This document shows positions 1 to 4,770 of a stretch of DNA of 7,538 nucleotides, piece after piece (the stretch's first letter is position 1; every line of letters starts with the position of its first letter). The stretch is from CALLVY01 sp937899855 (GTDB lineage: Bacteria; Bacteroidota; Bacteroidia; Chitinophagales; Saprospiraceae). The stretch covers positions 1 to 7,538 of the forward strand of contig JBCBQC010000165.1 of the NCBI GenBank assembly GCA_039820405.1, in the 5' to 3' direction. A program made the translations under genes and the position numbers. The notes below the pieces were generated by a model. The model ran no database searches. It was not told the origin of the DNA and saw only the letters and a program-made list of their open reading frames with translations.

Positions 1-113
1 CCAACGAGGCGCCAAAACGGAGCATAGCCTTAGCTACGTGACGCTTTTGGCAACGAAGTAGGGGCGAAAATGACCCTTCCGCAGCCCGAAGCATATTTTT
101 GAGATGGCTTCTA
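1..113. repeat. Palindromic MITE-like repeat, distal half (left window end)
   Basis: This is the apex and one arm of an imperfect palindrome. The apex is a small hairpin, TAGC-CTTA-GCTA, at 25-36. From there the arm runs to the terminus TTTTGAGATGGCTTCTA at 97-113. Bases 4-26 are repeated exactly as a direct repeat at 7516-7538, so both window ends lie inside copies of the same element. The arm 37-113 pairs in reverse complement with 7462-7538: the blocks CTTTTGGC, CGAAAATG and the 17-base end all match. Together they model an element of about 163 bp with a TA at each outer end, as expected for small TA-target elements of the IS630/Tc1-mariner type. That class assignment is inference. No transposase is present. 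Confidence 0.75.
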
Positions 114-278
114 ATCAAAAGGTTCTAATGCGAATTGCTGGAATATGTCTGTAATTTCATTTAAATATTTTGCTTTATCAGCATTTGTAGAGACTGTTCT
201 CATAGAGTTAACCTTTCCATCTCTTTGCACCAACTCGGATTGTATCGCTGGAACATAAGCTATGTCGAATAGTATCAT
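111..278 (-). CDS. Small hypothetical protein (55 aa) ending inside the repeat terminus
   Basis: An ATG at 278 opens 55 codons (MILFDIAYVPAIQ... to ...FQQFALEPFD) and the frame closes with TAG at 111-113. The composition looks protein-like, with charged and hydrophobic residues well mixed and no low complexity. Its AT-rich codons resemble those of the S41 gene, whose stop lies 32 bases upstream. The TAG is the outermost triplet of the palindromic repeat, so this may be the N-terminal remnant of a longer gene cut by insertion of that element. There is no signal peptide, no recognisable motif and no assignable function. The frame is open upstream of the ATG as far as a TAA inside the end of the S41 gene, so the true start is uncertain. 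Confidence 0.35.
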   Translation of the reverse strand: MILFDIAYVPAIQSELVQRDGKVNSMRTVSTNADKAKYLNEITDIFQQFALEPFD

Positions 279-310
279 GATGCGACCCCGTGCAGACGAC
301 GCAGGCGCCT

Positions 311-1666
311 TTAACGACGCTCCACCAGGCCTTTAAATTTATCGATGTAATGATCCTTATTTCCGAGTATACGCTCCGGAGTATCTTCAACGCTTACATC
401 AGGGGGGACTCCCAGACCAATTTCGCTCAATTCCACGCTTAGCTGATATTGCGTTTTGGGGATGGTAAACGTAATTTTTGAATTAGGCAACGTAACCAAT
501 TTATTGGGTCCTCCAGAATTCACATAAGCACTTCCGCCGGACATTTGCCCTAGAACCTGTCCTCGCTTGCTTGCTTTAAAGGTATTGGCTACTATCGCGG
601 AACAAGAAAAGCTCCCGCCATTTAAAAATAGAAAGACCTCACCCCCAAAATGATATTTTTTCTTTGGGTTAAAATAATTATCCCATTTGGTGTTAAGTTG
701 CTTTCTTTTCCCATGCTTCAATTGATAGTAACTATCTACGCACTGAAAGGGGGCGATGAGAAAGTGTTGCAACAGGTAAATTCCATTGCTCAGCGCCCCT
801 CCTTGGTTGTCTCGTAAGTCAATGGCCAAATATTCAATCTTTGCATCCCTAAGCAGTTTGAACGTTTTTCTAATGGCTCGTTTGAATTTTTGGTCGTAGT
901 CCGCTCTGAGCATCTGGTTGTCAAAAGATTTAATGGACAATACGGCAGCGTCAATATCCGGTAGGAATTGCAAATCAATTCCTACTTCTGGTTCCGCATT
1001 CCTACTGGCTTTTATTTTCTCCCTCGTTAGCCCTTGAATGCATACCGCTTTTTCTACTCCATCCTTATCCAGGTATTGAATAGTAAACTGATTTTGAAAA
1101 CCGAAAAAGAAACTATAATATGCGGGGAAGAATTTATAAAACAAATGCTCAGGATAGGCTAGGTTATCTCCATCTCTACACGTATGTCCAACAATTAGGG
1201 ATTGTATGTCTTCCACGCTAACGTGGTTGATTTGGGTGATCATGCTTCCCAGTGGAATATTTTGCTCCTTACTGTAGTTGGCAGTTACCACTAGACTACC
1301 ATTACTCAGAAATACCTCTAAGGGAAAGAGGGGCGCAGCGCTAAAAAAAGATGCTAGGTGTTGGGCACTCGGGTAGATGTAACAATGCCCATCTTTTAGC
1401 AAGGGTGAAATAGAGGTGACGACTTTAAAAGCCGCTTCCTTGCTGATGGAATCGGATAGGTTAGCGCATTGGTTCTTGAACCACCAATCGACTTGTTCCT
1501 TAGAGCTGTAGGTATACAGATTGGAGTGATGTTGCTCCAATTCAATTTTCAGATATTCCAAATCCGCCACCAGCTCTTGCTTTGCGTACAAATCTTTTTG
1601 CCCCGCAAGAGGGGAGTATAATATTACCAGAGGAACGATTATTATTAATGCGTTGATGTTCTTCAT
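311..1666 (-). CDS. Exported S41-family (C-terminal processing/tricorn-like) peptidase
   Basis: This 451-residue protein has a signal peptide at about residues 1-22 (MKNINALIIIVPLVILYSPLAG), so it should act outside the cytoplasmic membrane. A helical N-terminal region contains KDGH, with the His at 94, the conserved His position of tricorn-like S41 enzymes. A PDZ-like stretch follows at about 137-158 (IPLGSMITQINHVSVED). The S41 core shows the DLRDNQGG motif at 283-290 and NGGSFSCSA, in which Ser354 is the expected nucleophile. The segment that usually reads GEETGG is GQMSGG here (373-378), so activity is not certain. An in-frame ATG lies 36 bases upstream at 1702. The inner start was chosen because it gives a canonical signal peptide, but the outer one sits only 7 bases after the preceding small ORF. 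Codon use is AT-richer than in the other large genes. The substrate is unknown. Confidence 0.85.
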   Translation of the reverse strand: MKNINALIIIVPLVILYSPLAGQKDLYAKQELVADLEYLKIELEQHHSNLYTYSSKEQVDWWFKNQCANLSDSISKEAAFKVVTSISPLLKDGHCYIYPSAQHLASFFSAAPLFPLEVFLSNGSLVVTANYSKEQNIPLGSMITQINHVSVEDIQSLIVGHTCRDGDNLAYPEHLFYKFFPAYYSFFFGFQNQFTIQYLDKDGVEKAVCIQGLTREKIKASRNAEPEVGIDLQFLPDIDAAVLSIKSFDNQMLRADYDQKFKRAIRKTFKLLRDAKIEYLAIDLRDNQGGALSNGIYLLQHFLIAPFQCVDSYYQLKHGKRKQLNTKWDNYFNPKKKYHFGGEVFLFLNGGSFSCSAIVANTFKASKRGQVLGQMSGGSAYVNSGGPNKLVTLPNSKITFTIPKTQYQLSVELSEIGLGVPPDVSVEDTPERILGNKDHYIDKFKGLVERR

Positions 1667-1709
1667 GTTAACTTGAATAAGGACACGCGAGACATTTACC
1701 ATATATTTT

Positions 1710-1820
1710 TTACCTACTGCTCATGATCAAACCTACTACCAGCCAAACGCCCAATAAAATTAAAACTGGTAGCAGTATCTTCTTGCCGCGCAATTTGTGG
1801 GCACTAATATTAGAAGCCAT
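1710..1820 (-). CDS. Single-helix membrane peptide (36 aa) starting in the repeat terminus
   Basis: ATG at 1820 opens 36 codons to TAA at 1710-1712. The N-terminus is MASNISAHKLRGKK, basic and probably cytoplasmic. It is followed by one strongly hydrophobic helix (ILLPVLILLGVWLVVGLIM, about residues 15-33) and a short SSR tail. This charge arrangement is what a real one-pass membrane peptide shows. The start codon and the first three residues are encoded by the repeat terminus ATGGCTTCTA. The S41 gene begins downstream, 7 bases after the stop if the outer start (1702) is used, or 43 bases after it if the inner start (1666) is used, so the two could be co-transcribed. The family is not recognised. 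The ORF could be a chance product, but the lysine-then-helix layout argues against that. Confidence 0.42.
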   Translation of the reverse strand: MASNISAHKLRGKKILLPVLILLGVWLVVGLIMSSR

Positions 1821-1829
1821 CTCAAAAAT
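1809..1829. repeat. Isolated terminus of the palindromic repeat
   Basis: These 21 bases are identical to the reverse complement of 95-115, and 17 of them (TAGAAGCCATCTCAAAA) also occur at 7462-7478. A weak resemblance to the element body continues rightward (CCGCCATTTTGTT at 1867-1879 against GCGGACATTTTCGTT at 7496-7510), with about 19 extra bases between. No matching inverted terminus was seen before the nuclease-like gene. This is therefore either a degraded half copy or a diverged relative. It sits where AT-rich DNA meets GC-richer DNA. Confidence 0.7.
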
Positions 1830-1899
1830 CGTAGCCAAAAAACTGAAACTCGATCTTCCCCTCCTCCGCCATTTTGTTGGGGGCAGCCCTGGTCCTGAA

Positions 1900-2910
1900 C
1901 TAGGCTTTGGTTTCCGCTAAAAATGCTTCCGCCAGATTCCACAGGGTGATGCCCTCTTCGTTGACCCAGTGCCAATTCCCATTGACCCCACCGGGATCTT
2001 TTTGCTCCGGGTGATGCTGCTTGAACAAGCGCCAAGTCAGGGACGAAATCGCATATTCCGCATTGTCCTGCGCCCAGCGGATGGCATTGCTCCGCCCCAA
2101 TTTACCGGTGATGGTGGCGCAAAAAGTGGGATTTTCCGCTTCGTAGGTCAGATAACTGGGCAGGGCGTTCTTGAGGTAAATCTGATCGCCTTCTTGGAGG
2201 ACCTTCCCCTCAATCAAAATCTTCATCGTCCGCTTGCGGTACTTGGCCTTTCCCTCCGTTTTCTCCTCATTCTTCTGCTGGATGTCAATCAAATACTGTT
2301 TCGCTTCCTGGATGGGAATAATCTTACTGGGCACAATGGCCACCTTGTCCCCTATTTGGTGCGGCTTAATTTTGACACAGGTGATGTCCAGGCCGTTTTC
2401 GTTCAACCAGAGCACCGTAGTCGTCAGCTCCTGGGAGAAATCCTCGGAGCAAAGGATGATTCTCGGCGAATTGGAGAGTTCTTGAAAATTGTCATCATTC
2501 ACAAACTCCGTGATGTCGGCCCTCGACTTTTCGTTGGTGGGGGCTTCCGTAGCCAAGTACTTTTTCTGGTATTGGTTGTAGTAGGGTAGCAATTTCTCAA
2601 TCGTCATGGAGGAAACCATGGCGGCGTAGCGGATGGATTGGAGGTCCGCGTAGCCCGCGAAGGCATCCCTTTTCAATTCGACCACCACTAGATTGCCGTC
2701 CCGATCGATGGCCAGGATGTCGAGTCGATCATTGGATTGGGCAAATTTGTTGAATTCAATGCTCACTACGAGCAATTCCTCCCCCAGCAGCTCGGGCGAT
2801 TTTCGAATCCATTCTTGGATATGCTGGCGCTCCCAGATGCTCAGGTCGTGGAAGGTGGTTGCGTCAATTTTCTCAAAGGTTTTTAAATCGCGATCGACTA
2901 CGAGGATCAT
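1900..2910 (-). CDS. PD-(D/E)XK nuclease-like protein with RAMA-like C-terminal domain
   Basis: This 336-residue soluble protein has no signal peptide. Its N-terminal half carries a PD-(D/E)XK core: WERQHIQEW (26-34), then RLDILAIDRDGNLVVVELKR (62-81) with Asp64, Glu78 and Lys80 as the metal/catalytic set. After this comes Gln91-x3-Tyr95, matching the QxxxY motif of RecB-type nucleases. The layout resembles the DUF91/NucS-like nucleases. Residues 100-210 form a middle region with IILCSEDFSQEL. The C-terminal part from about 229 (MKILIEGKVLQEGDQIYL ... ATITGKLG ... NGNWHWVNEEG) resembles RAMA domains found with restriction and modification proteins; that assignment is inference. A DNA-cleaving or DNA-binding role is likely, perhaps defence or repair, but the substrate is unknown. 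The gene seems to stand alone, with 261 bases of non-coding DNA upstream. Confidence 0.8.
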   Translation of the reverse strand: MILVVDRDLKTFEKIDATTFHDLSIWERQHIQEWIRKSPELLGEELLVVSIEFNKFAQSNDRLDILAIDRDGNLVVVELKRDAFAGYADLQSIRYAAMVSSMTIEKLLPYYNQYQKKYLATEAPTNEKSRADITEFVNDDNFQELSNSPRIILCSEDFSQELTTTVLWLNENGLDITCVKIKPHQIGDKVAIVPSKIIPIQEAKQYLIDIQQKNEEKTEGKAKYRKRTMKILIEGKVLQEGDQIYLKNALPSYLTYEAENPTFCATITGKLGRSNAIRWAQDNAEYAISSLTWRLFKQHHPEQKDPGGVNGNWHWVNEEGITLWNLAEAFLAETKA

Positions 2911-3003
2911 AGCTATGGGTTTGGAGGCTTTGCGGGAGGTGGAGACCGGGATCGCGGATGGGACCAGCCCTCACAAAACCTTGCGGTTCAAGAAATATCC
3001 AAT

Positions 3004-3026
3004 ATCGTAAATATTTGGTTTACGAT
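3004..3026. promoter_or_regulatory. Operator-like inverted repeat
   Basis: ATCGTAAA (3004-3011) and TTTACGAT (3019-3026) form a perfect 8-base inverted repeat around a 7-base AT-rich spacer. It lies about 94 bases upstream of the nuclease-like gene's ATG, in otherwise non-coding DNA. The symmetry and spacing suit a dimeric regulator. No T-run follows it on either strand, so it is not an intrinsic terminator. No convincing -33/-7 pair was found beside it. Confidence 0.4.
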
Positions 3027-3114
3027 GCAAGTTTATTTCATCCCCCAAGCACGCTGTACCCCAGCCGGCAAGTAGCCACTCTAGCGAAGGGGACTATCCG
3101 ATACGGCGAAAAGG

Positions 3115-3133
3115 TCCATGGCTTTACCATGGA
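3115..3133 (-). terminator. Hairpin downstream of the membrane protein gene, possible weak terminator
   Basis: TCCATGG (3115-3121) and CCATGGA (3127-3133) form a 7-base stem with a 5-base loop. On the minus strand it lies about 38 bases past the stop of the small membrane protein gene and is followed by CCTTTTCG. The T-run is short, so termination would be inefficient. The NcoI-like CCATGG halves are each self-palindromic, so a protein-binding site is an alternative. Confidence 0.3.
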
Positions 3134-3171
3134 AAAAGGAATAGGATGGTAAAATTGGGGACGGGAAAACG

Positions 3172-3456
3172 CTAGCGAAACAGTTGGTTCAGGTAAAAAA
3201 GCAGGAGGAACACGCTGAGGATGGCCCCGACGTAAGCGAACAGACGTCGGTTGAGGTGAAGGGGATGTCTTAGCTTGGCTTCCTCCATTTCGGCTTCGCC
3301 AATGTCCGACATTGAGATGTACATCGCCCCAAATATCATCCAGGACAAAGCCATTTCCAGGCCATCCAAAAAGCCCACCGCTATTCCCGATCCGACGAGC
3401 GAGAATCCCGCGATGAGGTGCAGCCGCTCCACTGAAATGGGGTACTTCTTTTTCAT
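3172..3456 (-). CDS. Small three-helix membrane protein
   Basis: The product has 94 residues: a basic N-terminus (MKKKYPISVERL) followed by hydrophobic segments at about 12-30 (HLIAGFSLVGSGIAVGFL), 33-50 (LEMALSWMIFGAMYISMS) and 72-91 (LFAYVGAILSVFLLLFYLNQ). A charged stretch at 51-70 (DIGEAEMEEAKLRHPLHLNR) separates the second and third helices. It starts 16 bases after the stop of the flavoprotein gene on the same strand, so the two almost certainly share a transcript. A second in-frame ATG at 3495 would overlap the flavoprotein gene by 23 bases and add a polar extension, so the inner start is preferred. There is no Shine-Dalgarno sequence. The family is not recognised; a membrane anchor or partner for the flavoprotein is conceivable but unproven. 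Confidence 0.72.
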   Translation of the reverse strand: MKKKYPISVERLHLIAGFSLVGSGIAVGFLDGLEMALSWMIFGAMYISMSDIGEAEMEEAKLRHPLHLNRRLFAYVGAILSVFLLLFYLNQLFR

Positions 3457-3472
3457 GTTTCGGGATCGATGA

Positions 3473-4591
3473 CTAGCAGACGCATTCGTCACCACAACAA
3501 CTCAGATCGGATAGGTACAGGCCACTTCTTTTCCACCTGCTCACCAGCGCAGCGAGGTCTTCTTCGTCACAGCCCTCTTTGCTCAGGATATTTTCTACAA
3601 TAATCCCGAATCGCTGCCGGAACTTATAGATAAAGCAAAAGATGTGGTTGTCGTGGCGTACCGAAGGGCCCGCTAAATAAATGTTTTCGTAGCCCCAAAA
3701 TTCGTCGGTGGCTTCGTCCAAGAGGGGATTTCCATCATCGCGGTAGGTCACGAAGTCCTGGACGGGTTTGGTCACCAAGGAAAAGCCCGTCGCACAAATG
3801 GGAATGTTTTCCGTCTCGATGATCGTCTCCTCTTTTAGGTGAAGCTGGTACCGCTCCTCCTGCTTGGTGACGCGGACAACCTCCCCCAATATCTCGGTGT
3901 AGAGCTCCGAGCTTTCGATCTCGTAATATTTTTTGTACGTATAGGGAGACAGCACCCGGGAGGGATCACTCGTGTTCCGATCGTCGATTTCAAATGGATT
4001 GATCAGGGTCACCTCTTTACCGAATCGGACCAGGTCAAAAGCCATTTGGATGCCGCTTTCGTAACCTCCCACCACCACAAAGTCCTTTCCCTTGATCCGC
4101 TGGGGATATTTGATCTGGGAGCTGTGCAGACAGTATTCCGCTCCGACGATGTTATTGATTTGGGGGTTTTGAAATTCACCGGCGGCCCAAACCAGGTATT
4201 TGCAAAAAAACAAACCTTGGCTGGTGAGTAGGATCCAGCCGCCCTCCTGCTTGGTGACCTGCTTGACTTCCGTATTGGGTCGGACGTTTATTTTGAAATG
4301 GTCGGTTACCCCCGCGAGGTATTCTGCGTATTCCGGTCCGGTGAGGTGCTCCTTGTTGAAGGAAAAAGCCGGGGAAGTTGATTCACAGATGGCGTTCAGG
4401 TCCATTTGCCCAAAAGCATTACTCGGAAAGGACGGCGTAATCATTTCCATATTTTCTGGCCATTCCAAAAACGAACAACCAATGTCTTTTTTCTCCAAAA
4501 CGACGTAGTCGATATTCGTTTGATTGAGCAAGGCAGCTACACCCAGCCCCGCAGGACCGGAGCCGACGATTATAACCCTTTGAACTGTCAT
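3473..4591 (-). CDS. FAD-dependent NAD(P)H oxidoreductase (CzcO/flavin monooxygenase-like) with cysteine-rich tail
   Basis: This 372-residue soluble two-dinucleotide-fold flavoprotein has its FAD site at the N-terminus (VIIVGSGPAG, residues 6-15; acidic end of the fold at Glu33). The NAD(P)H fold is at 171-180 (FVVVGGYESG), an ATGF motif of flavin monooxygenase relatives at 267-270, and a second FAD-contact strand YLAGPS at 305-310. Ala14 replaces the Cys of bacillithiol-disulfide reductase YpdA (GGGPCG), so that identity is unlikely. The C-terminus ends LSCCGDECVC, four cysteines (365, 366, 370, 372) within eight residues. This suggests a redox-active or metal-binding tail like the terminal Cys pair of mercuric reductase. 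It is the first gene after a clear promoter and is followed by the small membrane protein. The substrate is unknown; thiol, metal-linked or monooxygenase chemistry are all possible. Confidence 0.85.
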   Translation of the reverse strand: MTVQRVIIVGSGPAGLGVAALLNQTNIDYVVLEKKDIGCSFLEWPENMEMITPSFPSNAFGQMDLNAICESTSPAFSFNKEHLTGPEYAEYLAGVTDHFKINVRPNTEVKQVTKQEGGWILLTSQGLFFCKYLVWAAGEFQNPQINNIVGAEYCLHSSQIKYPQRIKGKDFVVVGGYESGIQMAFDLVRFGKEVTLINPFEIDDRNTSDPSRVLSPYTYKKYYEIESSELYTEILGEVVRVTKQEERYQLHLKEETIIETENIPICATGFSLVTKPVQDFVTYRDDGNPLLDEATDEFWGYENIYLAGPSVRHDNHIFCFIYKFRQRFGIIVENILSKEGCDEEDLAALVSRWKRSGLYLSDLSCCGDECVC

Positions 4592-4643
4592 TTATACCTA
4601 ATTTTCAAGAATATCAAATGCACCTAAACTGGGATACTATCTT

Positions 4644-4659
4644 ACCAATACCCATTGGT
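4644..4659 (-). promoter_or_regulatory. Hairpin at the 5' end of the flavoprotein leader
   Basis: ACCAAT (4644-4649) and ATTGGT (4654-4659) form a perfect 6-base inverted repeat around ACCC. It falls a few bases downstream of the transcription start expected from the promoter at 4671-4700, and about 53 bases before the ATG. It may be a second operator half-pair or a 5'-leader hairpin. It is too short to be sure. Confidence 0.3.
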
Positions 4660-4670
4660 GAGCCTGAGTG

Positions 4671-4700
4671 CAAAAGTAAGTGATTTTCCTTTAAATGCAA
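4671..4700 (-). promoter_or_regulatory. Bacteroidota-type promoter for the flavoprotein operon
   Basis: On the minus strand, TTG (4700-4698), 19 bases, then TACTTTTG (4678-4671). This matches the Bacteroidota sigma consensus of TTTG about 19 bases from TAnnTTTG, with all fixed -7 positions correct. A start of transcription near 4665 would give a leader of roughly 70 bases before the ATG at 4591. It lies downstream of the desaturase fusion stop and so makes the flavoprotein a separate transcription unit. Confidence 0.65.
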
Positions 4701-4710
4701 CCAAGTTGCA
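4696..4710. promoter_or_regulatory. Operator-like palindrome over the -33 element
   Basis: TGCAAC-CAA-GTTGCA is a perfect 6-3-6 inverted repeat. One arm contains the -33 TTG of the promoter for the flavoprotein gene, so a bound dimer would block polymerase. The form suits a small dimeric repressor, for example one of the metal- or thiol-sensing families. The regulator is not identifiable from the site alone, and the TetR upstream is only one candidate. Confidence 0.5.
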
Positions 4711-4729
4711 ATAAATTCATCAAATTAGG

Positions 4730-4744
4730 AACCCGGAGTGGGTT
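4730..4744 (-). terminator. Weak hairpin after the desaturase fusion gene
   Basis: AACCC (4730-4734) and GGGTT (4740-4744) form a 5-base stem with a 5-base loop, about 26 bases after the stop of the fusion gene. The minus strand then reads CCTAATTTG, without a proper T-run. It is a possible transcription end point before the next promoter, and a weak call. Confidence 0.2.
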
Positions 4745-4770
4745 TACTGTCGCCCTTAGGCTAGAGGATG

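Noticed and set aside
208..390. 60-codon minus-strand frame spanning the end of the S41 gene
   Set aside because: It overlaps the S41 3' end in another frame, and the 55-codon frame at 111-278 fits the downstream DNA better.
1760..2035. 91-codon minus-strand frame around the end of the nuclease-like gene
   Set aside because: It is out of frame with the well-supported gene, rich in low-complexity Gly/Arg, and crosses the repeat terminus.
1969..2589. 206-codon plus-strand open frame
   Set aside because: It is antisense to the PD-(D/E)XK gene and has no motif. Long antisense frames are expected from its codon use.
3473..4591. Identity as the bacillithiol disulfide reductase YpdA
   Set aside because: The YpdA cysteine in the FAD motif is Ala14 here, and the protein is about 45 residues longer with a Cys-rich tail.
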